From contig JAHIPE010000262.1 in assembly GCA_018894655.1 (NCBI GenBank), positions 1-7,883 on the forward strand: a stretch of DNA of 7,883 bases. The letters run 5' to 3'. Positions 1 through 6,300 of the stretch are shown in pieces (the first letter of the stretch is position 1; every line of letters starts with the position of its first letter). This stretch comes from Actinomycetota bacterium. GTDB taxonomy: Bacteria; Actinomycetota; Geothermincolia; Fen-727; Anoxymicrobiaceae. Made by a program: the position numbers and the translations under genes. Under the pieces are notes generated by a model. It saw only the letters and a list, made by a program, of their open reading frames with translations, was not told where the DNA came from and made no database searches.

Positions 1-1085
1 AGGGTTTCCTCTACCGGGAGCCCCATCTGCTTGGCCATGAGGATGAAATCGTGGGGCTGGTTGGAAGCCTTCAGCGCGGTGCTGAAATCGACCAGGCCAT
101 CGGCGTAGAGAGATACCAGCGACTGGTTGAACGTCTGCATCCCGTAGAACTCGCCGGCGGAGATAACCTCCCGCATGACGCTGGTTGGCTCCTCATTGAG
201 AAGGCACTCGGCCAGTCTGCCGTTCATCACCATCACCTCGACGGCCGGAACCCGCCCGACGCCGTCGCTCCGGCGTAGCAGTATCTGGCTTGCAACGCCG
301 GCAAGCGTGCTGGTCAACGTTATTCGCACCTGCTTCTGCTGAATGGGCGGGAAGAAGTCGATCATGCGGTTGACCGTTTCGGTGGTGTCCTGGGTATGGA
401 ACGTCGAGACCACCAGGTGCCCGGTCATCGCGATGTTCATGGCGGACGTGACCGTCTCCACGTCCCTCATCTCGCCTATCAGGATCACGTCCGGGTCCTG
501 CCGGGTAATGTGCCTCAGCGCCTCCCTGTACGAGTCGGTGTCGGTACCTATCTCCCTCTGGTGCACGATGCACTTCTTGTCCATATGGAGTATCTCTATG
601 GGATCCTCGATGGTGACGATGTTCAGCCGCTTGTTCTCGTTCAGCCAGTCTACCATCGAGGCCAGCGTGGTTGTCTTGCCGCTGCCGGTGGGCCCCGTGA
701 CAAGCACCAGGCCGCGTGCCTCGTCGGCCAGCCGCTTGAGCACCGGGGGGAGGCCGAGCTCCTCGAACGTCGGGATCTTTTTGGTAAGCACCCGCCGAAT
801 GGATATCCCCACGGTCCCTCGCTGCTTGAAGATGTTGGCCCTGAACCTTCCCAGCCCCGAGACACTATAGGCGAAGTCCGCCTCACTGGTTTCGTGGAAG
901 GCGCGCGCGTGCTTCTCGTCCATGAGGGAGAACGCGATCTCCACGATGTCCGTGGGGGACAGGACGGGAAAATCGGCCTCGAACAACGTGCCGTCGACCC
1001 TCAAGTAAGGCTGGCTTCCCGCCTTGAGGTGCGCGTCGGAAGCCTTCTGCTCCACCGCCAGCGCCAGTAGCGCATGAATATCCAC
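1..1085 (-). CDS. pilT: PilT/PilU-family type IV pilus retraction ATPase (partial, C-terminal end cut by the window edge)
   Basis: Cytoplasmic hexameric ATPase of the family that powers type IVa pilus retraction and twitching motility. The 361 residues visible read from a GTG start (VDIHALLALAVEQKASDAHL), the classic PilT/PilU N-terminus. An in-frame TGA lies five codons upstream and AGGCGG sits just before the GTG, so the start is well fixed. Walker A is GPTGSGKT (residues 131-138, K137), the Asp box TIEDPIE (158-164), Walker B DPDVILIGEMRD (197-208) and the His box GHLVVSTFHT (222-231). The segment GMQTFNQSLVSLY (315-327) is typical of the C-terminal domain. The PilT motif AIRNLI is replaced by LAECLL (291-296), closer to the equivalent stretch in PilU, so this could be a PilU-like or hybrid paralogue. 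By family length only a few to about 20 residues are missing. It lies 62 nt downstream of the deacetylase gene on the same strand and may be co-transcribed. Family certain; PilT versus PilU role less so. Confidence 0.95.
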   Translation of the reverse strand, partial: MDIHALLALAVEQKASDAHLKAGSQPYLRVDGTLFEADFPVLSPTDIVEIAFSLMDEKHARAFHETSEADFAYSVSGLGRFRANIFKQRGTVGISIRRVLTKKIPTFEELGLPPVLKRLADEARGLVLVTGPTGSGKTTTLASMVDWLNENKRLNIVTIEDPIEILHMDKKCIVHQREIGTDTDSYREALRHITRQDPDVILIGEMRDVETVTSAMNIAMTGHLVVSTFHTQDTTETVNRMIDFFPPIQQKQVRITLTSTLAGVASQILLRRSDGVGRVPAVEVMVMNGRLAECLLNEEPTSVMREVISAGEFYGMQTFNQSLVSLYADGLVDFSTALKASNQPHDFILMAKQMGLPVEET

Positions 1086-1147
1086 GGTTACCGCCTCTCA
1101 AGTATGTTCCGTTACTCGCCCTGCGCCTCTTTTCGCCCGGCCTTTTC

Positions 1148-2182
1148 CTATACGCCCGCCAGGCTTGCCGCCCGGCTGATTACCTCGCCGGCCTGCTCGG
1201 CACGCGCCGTTGCTTGGGCCGCCTCGTCCTTCCCGTGGACCTCCACTCCCGCAAGTGCGCCTGTCGTCTGCACCACGGAACGAGCCATGGCCTCGAGATT
1301 GTATCCGCCCTCAAGGGTCACAATGAGTCTACCATTACAGCATTCTCCCGCCAAACCAAGGAGAAGTTCCGTAATCTTCCTGTAGGAGGCGTCGTTGAGG
1401 CGCATCGAGCACAGAAGGTCTCCGGCGTGGCTGTCGTAGCCCGCGGAAACCATCACCATGTCCGGGTCAAACCTCCGGCCCGCGGGGATGATCACCTTCT
1501 CGAAAGCCTCCAGGTAATGCTCCTCGCCGGTACCGGCCGGGAACGGGAAGTTCATGGTGTACCCCTCCCCCTTGCCCTGGCCCGTCTCGTCGACCGCGCC
1601 GGTCCCGGGGTAGTGGGGGTACTGGTGCAGCGAGACATACATGACCGAGGGGTCCTTGTAGAACACCTCCTGTGTCCCATTTCCGTGATGGGCGTCCCAG
1701 TCCACTATCATGATCCTGTCCAGGCCTCTCCTGGATATCGCGTAGCGCGCCGCGATAGCCACGTTGTTGAATACGCAGAAACCCATTCCCCGGCTGGGTA
1801 ACGCGTGGTGCCCCGGCGGCCTCACCATGCAGAACGACCGCGAAAACTCGCCGTCCAGGCACCCGTCGACGCTGTTCACCAGGGCGCCGGCTGCACGTAG
1901 CGCCGCCCTGAAGGAAGCCTCCGAGAGTGTCGTGTCCATGTCAAGCTGACCCCCACCCCTCTCGGATACCCGCTGAACCTGCTCGATGTACCTGGTGGAG
2001 TGTATAAGCCCGATATCTCTCAGGGTGGCATCGGTGGGTGACCTGACCTCCACCACGTCCAGGAGTCCCGACTCCCCGAGGGCGCTGAGGGACGCCTGCA
2101 GCCGCTCCGGCCTCTCGGGATGCCCGAAGCCGGTCCGGTGCTCCTCAAAGATAGGGTCGAAGAAAATAACAGCCTCTGACAC
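1148..2182 (-). CDS. histone deacetylase family protein (class II-like zinc amidohydrolase)
   Basis: A 344-aa zinc-dependent deacetylase of the arginase/deacetylase fold (AcuC, acetylpolyamine amidohydrolase and HDAC-like proteins), probably cytoplasmic. It removes acetyl groups from acetyl-lysine proteins or small acetylated amines; the substrate cannot be read from sequence. Motifs in order: HPERPERL (21-28), RPPGHHA (121-127, tandem catalytic His 125/126), GFCVFNNVAIAA (134-145), DWDAHHGNGT (161-170, zinc ligands D163 and H165), SAGYDSHAGD (246-255, third zinc ligand D250) and LEGGYN (290-295, transition-state Tyr 294). All catalytic residues are intact and the length is normal. RPPGHHA and LEGGYN point to the class II-like bacterial group rather than class I. 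The start is GTG; GGAGG at 2186-2190 leaves only about 3 nt before it, but no better in-frame start exists. It lies between NlpC/P60 and pilT on the same strand, with a hairpin (2211-2235) just upstream. Confidence 0.93.
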   Translation of the reverse strand: MSEAVIFFDPIFEEHRTGFGHPERPERLQASLSALGESGLLDVVEVRSPTDATLRDIGLIHSTRYIEQVQRVSERGGGQLDMDTTLSEASFRAALRAAGALVNSVDGCLDGEFSRSFCMVRPPGHHALPSRGMGFCVFNNVAIAARYAISRRGLDRIMIVDWDAHHGNGTQEVFYKDPSVMYVSLHQYPHYPGTGAVDETGQGKGEGYTMNFPFPAGTGEEHYLEAFEKVIIPAGRRFDPDMVMVSAGYDSHAGDLLCSMRLNDASYRKITELLLGLAGECCNGRLIVTLEGGYNLEAMARSVVQTTGALAGVEVHGKDEAAQATARAEQAGEVISRAASLAGV

Positions 2183-2210
2183 CTTCCTCCACTTTCCCCC
2201 GGTTCGATAA

Positions 2211-2235
2211 GAAAGGCCCCTTCTCGGGGCCTTTC
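2211..2235 (-). terminator. perfect 10-bp hairpin, probable terminator of the NlpC/P60 gene
   Basis: GAAAGGCCCC (2211-2220) and GGGGCCTTTC (2226-2235) are perfect reverse complements around a 5-nt loop. On the minus strand the stem ends in CTTTC and is followed by TTAT, a short U-rich tail, so it fits an intrinsic terminator 24 nt after the NlpC/P60 stop. No comparable T-run follows on the plus strand. It ends only 28 nt before the deacetylase GTG and no promoter is visible in between, so it may be leaky and act as an attenuator for the downstream genes. Confidence 0.75.
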
Positions 2236-2259
2236 CGATATTCTATGAACCAGGCAACT

Positions 2260-3276
2260 CTAGGGCCTGACCGCCCCGCAGTAGTTCCTGCGCGCGGAAA
2301 GCGAAGCCACCCTCACCACGTCGCCGGAGCTCGGCGCGTGGATATAGCTGCCGCCGCCGGCGTAGACCCCTACGTGCCCCCAGCCGCGGAAGCCCACGAT
2401 GTCTCCCGGCGCCATCTGGCTGACACCCACGCTCGTCCCGCTACTCCTCTGGGCGTACGAGCTATGAGGAATGTACTTACCCGCCCCGACCCGGTAGCAG
2501 TACTGGACCAGCCCGGAGCAGTCAAACGAGCTGGGGCCGGCCGCCCCCCAAGCGTACGGCTTCCCCAACTGGTCATAGGCGACTCCTACGACCCCGCCGT
2601 TCGGCGCGCCCGGCGGCCTGGTTGGCGTTGGGTAAGGGTTAGTCGGGTTGCTGGTCCAGGAGGAGGAAGAGGAAGAGGAAGAGGACGCCTCCGCGAGCCG
2701 CGCCTCCATTGCCTGCTTGATCTGGGTCTCGACCCCAGCCAGCTTGCCCTTAGCCCCGGCCAGGTCTTTCTCTATAGAGGCCTTACTGGCGGAAAGCTCT
2801 TTTCTGGCAGCCTCCTGCTCGTTCTCCCTCTCCGCCAGCGCGTTCCTTGCGGCCTCCAGGCTGGCCTTGGCGTCCTTCACGTCGCGGACCAGCTGTGCGT
2901 CCTTGCTGCTCAGCTTCTTGGCAAGGTCCATTCCCACAAGGAACTCGTCGAAGTTGCCGGCGTTCACCACAACGTCGAGGAAGCGGTTATGCCGGGTCAC
3001 GTACATCGCCCTCACACGGCTGTTGAGCCTGCCCTTATTCTTCGCGAGCTCAGCCTCGGCCGCGGTCAGGGCCTCCTCGTTCTGCTGGATCTCGGCCCGC
3101 GTCCGCTCGATCTTGTAACAGGCGTAGTTGTACCTCTCCACCGCGTCCTCAAGCCTCTGCTGAACGACTTCTACGTCCTTCTGCGCGTCAGATTTCTGCT
3201 GGTCGAGCGGCTGGGCCGCTACCCACGGCGACATTGCCACCGCAAGTACTAAAATAAGTCCTGCTGTAATGAACAT
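2260..3276 (-). CDS. secreted coiled-coil NlpC/P60 peptidoglycan hydrolase
   Basis: Exported cell-wall endopeptidase of the NlpC/P60 family (RipA/p60-like), which cleaves stem-peptide bonds in peptidoglycan during growth or division. As drawn (338 aa from ATG 3276): a hydrophobic signal sequence (about 2-21, possible cleavage after VAA), then a long charged coiled coil (about 25-195) as in FtsX/EnvC-type and RipA-type hydrolases. A low-complexity linker follows, with nine serines (198-206) and then a Pro/Thr-rich stretch (to about 226). The C-terminal NlpC/P60 domain (about 227-338) has catalytic Cys253 in FDCSGLVQY, His301 in GHVGVY and His313 in YIHAP, so the triad is complete. The ATG has no clear Shine-Dalgarno site and gives a signal peptide without basic residues. 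The in-frame codons just upstream encode KKPR, so the true start may be further upstream (see findings). A promoter lies at 3351-3379 and a terminator follows. Product confident; start uncertain. Confidence 0.92.
   Translation of the reverse strand: MFITAGLILVLAVAMSPWVAAQPLDQQKSDAQKDVEVVQQRLEDAVERYNYACYKIERTRAEIQQNEEALTAAEAELAKNKGRLNSRVRAMYVTRHNRFLDVVVNAGNFDEFLVGMDLAKKLSSKDAQLVRDVKDAKASLEAARNALAERENEQEAARKELSASKASIEKDLAGAKGKLAGVETQIKQAMEARLAEASSSSSSSSSWTSNPTNPYPTPTRPPGAPNGGVVGVAYDQLGKPYAWGAAGPSSFDCSGLVQYCYRVGAGKYIPHSSYAQRSSGTSVGVSQMAPGDIVGFRGWGHVGVYAGGGSYIHAPSSGDVVRVASLSARRNYCGAVRP
2659..2685 (-). repeat. hexanucleotide repeat encoding the polyserine linker
   Basis: On the plus strand this purine-only tract is built of GGA and GGAAGA units (three GGAAGA-type repeats next to GGA triplets). 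On the coding strand it reads alternating TCC and TCT codons, nine serines in a row, joining the coiled coil to the proline-rich linker of the NlpC/P60 protein. Unit length is a multiple of three, so slippage would change linker length without a frameshift. Confidence 0.8.
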
Positions 3277-3350
3277 TACCGTTCTTGGCTTTTTCCAGGT
3301 GATGCTATCAAACCCCCTATATTGCTCTCTCCCTGTCTTAGAACCAGGTA

Positions 3351-3379
3351 ATTATACAGAGAGGTCCCGGCTGCTGCAA
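3351..3379 (-). promoter_or_regulatory. sigma70-type promoter of the NlpC/P60 gene
   Basis: On the minus strand a perfect -10 TATAAT (complement of 3351-3356) lies 17 nt downstream of a -35-like TTGCAG (complement of 3374-3379, matching consensus mainly in TTG). Transcription would start near 3344, leaving a leader of about 70 nt to the ATG at 3276, with a G-rich AGGGGG at 3313-3318 inside it. The perfect -10 and ideal spacing make this the best promoter for the leftward genes. Confidence 0.6.
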
Positions 3380-3667
3380 CATCCTCTTGTTCCTGAGTAA
3401 AATCCGGAACATTTTAACATACCGCGCCTCGGTCCGCAAACGAGCCTCGCGCTTGTTCCTTAATTCGACCGCCGGCCGCCTGTTACCTTTCCGGGAGCGC
3501 GGCACGCCCGCCTCCTCCACCGTCCCCTCAGCCCCCCGGAACCCCGGAACGCCTCCCCAGGAGCCCGAGCTCAAAGGATACCGTTTCCCGGTGGGTGAAA
3601 CTATATATTGAGACATAACGCGCTTGAGTGCCGATATACGGCCCGGCGGGCCCAGGGTCTGAACGCT

Positions 3668-3676
3668 GGAGGTGAT
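3668..3676 (+). promoter_or_regulatory. ribosome binding site fixing the TTG start of the chelatase gene
   Basis: GGAGGTGAT is almost a full complement of the 16S rRNA tail. With 7 nt between GGAGG and TTG at 3680, it selects this TTG over the longer open frame beginning at 3608, whose first 24 codons lack family similarity. The family's usual FPFxAxVGQ motif begins seven residues after the TTG. Confidence 0.85.
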
Positions 3677-3679
3677 AGG

Positions 3680-5692
3680 TTGAACAAAGAACTCGTGTTT
3701 CCGTTCGCCGCGGTGGTGGGGCAGGAACGGGTGCGGCTCGCCCTCCTGTTGAACGCGGTCAGCCACCAGGTCGGCGGGGTCCTCATCAGGGGCCGCCGTG
3801 GCACAGCGAAGTCCACGCTGGTGCGCGGACTCGCCCACCTGCTGCCCGAGATCGATGTTGTAACCGACTGCCCGTTCTCGTGCGACCCGCAGGACATCGA
3901 ATCGCTGTGCGGTCCATGCACCGGGAACCTTGCGCTGGAGGGGACCCTCCCCGGCAGCCGGGACCGCATGAAACTCGTGACGCTGCCCCTGAATGTAACC
4001 GAAGAGATGGTCGTCGGCACTCTTGATATTGAGAAAGCGCTACGCCAGGGGGAGAAGAGCTTCGAGCCGGGAATCCTGGCCCGCGCCAACAGGTCCATCC
4101 TCTACGTGGACGAGGTCAACCTTCTCGAGGACCACATCGTGGATATCCTGCTCGACTCCGCGGCGATGGGGGTTAACGTGGTGGAGAGAGAGGGGATATC
4201 TTTCCGGCACGGCGCGCGCTTCATCCTGGTAGGCACCATGAACCCCGAGGAAGGTGACCTGAGGCCCCAGCTGGAAGATCGCTTCGGCCTCTGCGCCGAT
4301 GTTGACCCCCGGGTCACCGCCGGGGAGCGGTCCGAGATACTGAGGCGAAACCTGCAGTTCAGCAGAAACCCCCTGGAGTTCGAATCCCGGTGGCATGCCG
4401 CTCAGGAAGAGCTAAGGGGCAAGCTGTTGGCCGCCCGCGAGCGTTACCCGGAGGTGGATATTCACGAGGGCCTGCTTGACCTGATTGCAGCCATCGTCGA
4501 CCGAGCCGGGGCTGACGGCCATCGCGCCGACCTCTCGATGCTCTACGCGGGCAGGGCCCTCGCCGCGCTGGAGGAATGCGACCAGGTTCAGGCCGAGCAC
4601 CTGGCAAGGGTCGCCGTGCTTTCGCTCGGCCACCGTGTCTCAAGGGGGCCCCTGGGCAGCAAAGACACCGGGCAAGCTGACGTCACCGCGCTCGTCGGCG
4701 CTCTCCTTAAGGAATACACCGGCGGCGAAAAACCGCCGGAGAAGGGCTCTTGCGACGGGAAGACGGGTAAGGGACTCCAGTTGGAAACCGGGCCTTCTCC
4801 CGATCCGCCGGACACCTCGCCGGAGGAATCGTTTAACGAGGTCACCATTCCCCGCGCCGCGACCGCGCTCGCCGGCGGCCGCAGGGGCCCGGCAAAGGTA
4901 CAGGACTCCAGGGGGCGCTACTGCCGCAGCACGCCGCCGAACGGCCACCGCCTCCCCCTCACCGCGTCGGATATCGCCATCGACGCCACAATCAGGTCAT
5001 CAGCCCTGCGGGGCGGCGGCGAGGATGGTAAGCCGGAGGTCCTCCCCGAGGACCTCAAGGTAAAGGTCCGAAAGCGGAAGTGCGGGGCCTCGATAGTCTT
5101 CGTGGTGGACGCCAGTGCCTCTATGGGCGCACGGAAAAGGCTCGACGCGTCCCGGGAGGCGATCCTCTCACTCCTGGTGGAAGCATATCAGAAGCGCGAC
5201 CGGGTGGGCCTCGTCGTTTTCAAGGACGACTCGGCCCAGTTGGTCCTGAGCCCCACCTCGAGCACCGTCCTCGCCAGCAGGCTTCTCTCCGAACTCACAC
5301 CCGGCGGGACCACGCCCCTTTCCCACGGGCTGGCCCTCGGATACCGGGTCCTCAACCGCGAGATGTCACGCACCCCTCAGCCCTCCCCTTTCCTGGTCCT
5401 CATCTCCGACGGCGGGGGAAACGTGACCATCGGGTCGGGCAACCCGATGAGCGAAGCGCTCCATATCGCGGGGGATATCCGTGATAGGGGCATCCACTCG
5501 GTAGTCCTGGACAGCGCACCCACTCGACGGGCCGTGCACGGAGAGAGCCGGAAGCCCGCCGCCCGTAGAATCGCCGATGCCATGGGCAGCTCTTACTTTC
5601 CCCTGCGCAACATGAACGGAGAGGTAATCGTTAGCAAGTTGGCCCAATCAACCGGTGTGCATCTCGAAAAGCAGCCCCAGGTATCCCACTGA
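3680..5692 (+). CDS. fused I-D type metallochelatase subunit (AAA+ plus VWA; magnesium/cobaltochelatase family)
   Basis: A 670-aa fusion of a ChlI/BchI-like AAA+ ATPase and a ChlD/BchD-like VWA domain. This is the architecture of the putative cobaltochelatase ATPase subunits that work with a CobN/ChlH-type large subunit to insert Co or Mg into tetrapyrroles. N-terminal domain: VFPFAAVVGQ (6-15), Walker A GRRGTAKST (38-46, K44), a four-Cys segment CPFSC and LCGPC (C64, C68, C77, C80), Walker B ILYVDEVNLL (140-149), sensor 1 GTMNPEEG (185-192), Arg-finger DRFG (200-203) and sensor-2 region RADLSMLYAGRAL (282-294). A low-complexity Pro/Gly linker spans about 346-425. The ChlD-type segment GRYCRS...DIAIDATIR (412-439) leads into the VWA domain with MIDAS DASAS (477-481), GGTTPL (542-547) and SDGGGN (576-581). 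All ATPase and MIDAS residues are present. No large catalytic subunit or cobalamin gene is in the window, so the metal and even the chelatase role remain inferred. The TTG start is fixed by a strong ribosome site. Confidence 0.9.
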   Translation: MNKELVFPFAAVVGQERVRLALLLNAVSHQVGGVLIRGRRGTAKSTLVRGLAHLLPEIDVVTDCPFSCDPQDIESLCGPCTGNLALEGTLPGSRDRMKLVTLPLNVTEEMVVGTLDIEKALRQGEKSFEPGILARANRSILYVDEVNLLEDHIVDILLDSAAMGVNVVEREGISFRHGARFILVGTMNPEEGDLRPQLEDRFGLCADVDPRVTAGERSEILRRNLQFSRNPLEFESRWHAAQEELRGKLLAARERYPEVDIHEGLLDLIAAIVDRAGADGHRADLSMLYAGRALAALEECDQVQAEHLARVAVLSLGHRVSRGPLGSKDTGQADVTALVGALLKEYTGGEKPPEKGSCDGKTGKGLQLETGPSPDPPDTSPEESFNEVTIPRAATALAGGRRGPAKVQDSRGRYCRSTPPNGHRLPLTASDIAIDATIRSSALRGGGEDGKPEVLPEDLKVKVRKRKCGASIVFVVDASASMGARKRLDASREAILSLLVEAYQKRDRVGLVVFKDDSAQLVLSPTSSTVLASRLLSELTPGGTTPLSHGLALGYRVLNREMSRTPQPSPFLVLISDGGGNVTIGSGNPMSEALHIAGDIRDRGIHSVVLDSAPTRRAVHGESRKPAARRIADAMGSSYFPLRNMNGEVIVSKLAQSTGVHLEKQPQVSH

Positions 5693-5729
5693 CTCGCCGG
5701 CGGCACGCCGTCGCGATGAGCCACGCAAT

Positions 5730-5758
5730 TTGCCACCTCCAACCCGTTAACATACAAT
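5730..5758 (+). promoter_or_regulatory. sigma70-type promoter of the RsbRD_N-like gene
   Basis: TTGCCA (5730-5735) and TACAAT (5753-5758) each match five of six consensus positions and are separated by exactly 17 nt. Transcription would begin near 5765, about 27 nt before the ATG at 5792, with GAGGG at 5782-5786 as ribosome site. It lies after the chelatase stop, so the gene can be expressed independently. Only a weak 5-bp hairpin (5698-5710) follows the chelatase stop and it has no T-tract, so some read-through is likely. Confidence 0.65.
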
Positions 5759-5791
5759 ATTCAACGCCGCCGGCACCGTACGAGGGTTGAA

Positions 5792-6259
5792 ATGATAATC
5801 GCGAGCAAGCTTGTCAAGATCATCGAGAAGAACTCGGATATAATCGCCGACAGGTGGGTCGAAGACGTGTCCACACTGCAGTACACACGCTCGTACTGGA
5901 CCGTCCCCCCCGACGAGCTTCACGAACGAGCGGCGAGTGTCTGCAGGAGGATGGGATACTACCTCGGCCGCACGCTCCCCAAGGAGAAGCTGGCGGCGTT
6001 CTACCGGCAAATGGGCAAGGCGCGGCGTTCCCAGGAGTACCCCATCGAGGAGGTCGTCATGGCCCTTCTCCTGCTGAAGCGCCATATATGGCTCTTCGTC
6101 CTGCAGGAGGGGCTGCTGACCACCAACCTGGAGCTTTACCAGGCACTGGAGCTGAACAACCGGGTGGTGCTCTACTTCGATCGGGCGATCTACTACGCGA
6201 CCCAGGGGTACTTCGAGGAAGAGGAAAGAGAAGAAGCCAACCTTCCACCAACCACTTGA
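5792..6259 (+). CDS. RsbRD N-terminal-domain-like protein (stand-alone sensor domain)
   Basis: A 155-aa, soluble, mostly helical protein resembling the RsbRD_N domain, the N-terminal sensing module of RsbT co-antagonists and some histidine kinases. Visible hallmarks are the helical start MIIASKLVKIIEKNSDIIADRW (a family-like L..L....I...W pattern ending at W22), PPDELHERA (39-47), FYRQMGKARRSQEYPIEEVV (70-89, the Gly/Ala-Arg plus P-hydrophobic-EE helix pair) and ALLLLKRHIW (91-100). A late YFDRAIYYATQGY segment (128-140) precedes an acidic tail of Glu/Arg (141-150). There is no STAS, kinase, REC or DNA-binding domain attached, so it cannot act as a full RsbR. It probably senses a signal and acts through a partner protein. 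It has its own promoter and a GAGGG ribosome site, and the next gene is convergent. Assignment is by remembered family pattern, not by alignment. The alternative is an uncharacterised globin-like sensor. Confidence 0.72.
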   Translation: MIIASKLVKIIEKNSDIIADRWVEDVSTLQYTRSYWTVPPDELHERAASVCRRMGYYLGRTLPKEKLAAFYRQMGKARRSQEYPIEEVVMALLLLKRHIWLFVLQEGLLTTNLELYQALELNNRVVLYFDRAIYYATQGYFEEEEREEANLPPTT

Positions 6260-6300
6260 GGCACGACTCTCAGTCGCGCTCCCGGCGGACTCGAGAGCGC

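Larger units (their letters stand above)
3277..3679. other. 403-nt divergent intergenic region
   Basis: Spacer between the leftward NlpC/P60 gene and the rightward chelatase gene. The NlpC-proximal third contains the promoter described separately. The middle (about 3420-3590) is GC-rich and shows only a short tandem CCCCGGAA pair (3534-3549). I recognise no riboswitch, tRNA or convincing small gene there. Near the chelatase, TATATT at 3604-3609 could be a rightward -10, but no good -35 sits at 16-18 nt. A small GGCCC/GGGCC hairpin (3640-3652) precedes the ribosome binding site. Open frames crossing this region lack ribosome binding sites and family-like sequence. Confidence 0.6.

Noticed and set aside
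193..1101. Several open frames on both strands overlapping the pilus ATPase (for example 396-1070 plus, 193-573 minus, 883-1101 minus)
   Set aside because: They are antisense or out-of-frame shadows; the frame from GTG 1085 gives a continuous, motif-complete PilT/PilU protein.
2245..3252. 335-aa plus-strand open frame antisense to the NlpC/P60 gene
   Set aside because: Its sequence is Arg/Pro/Val-rich and lacks a family-like pattern, while the opposite strand has a signal sequence, coiled coil and a full Cys-His-His triad.
3534..3549. Tandem CCCCGGAA pair
   Set aside because: Two copies of an 8-mer in GC-rich spacer DNA; not enough for a repeat element or CRISPR-like array.
3387..3611. 74-aa basic plus-strand open frame in the divergent spacer
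   Set aside because: TTG start without a ribosome site, low-complexity Arg/Pro content, and it overlaps the candidate promoter zone of the chelatase gene; no support for coding.
3608..3679. Upstream extension of the chelatase protein by 24 residues
   Set aside because: The extension has no family similarity and no ribosome site, whereas TTG 3680 has a near-perfect one at 3668-3676.
3338..3838. 166-aa minus-strand open frame crossing the spacer into the chelatase gene
   Set aside because: Antisense to the well-supported AAA+ domain and covering the NlpC promoter; no recognisable domain.
6260..6300. Bidirectional terminator between the convergent genes
   Set aside because: Only a 6-bp GCGCTC/GAGCGC pairing with a long loop and no T-tract on either side.
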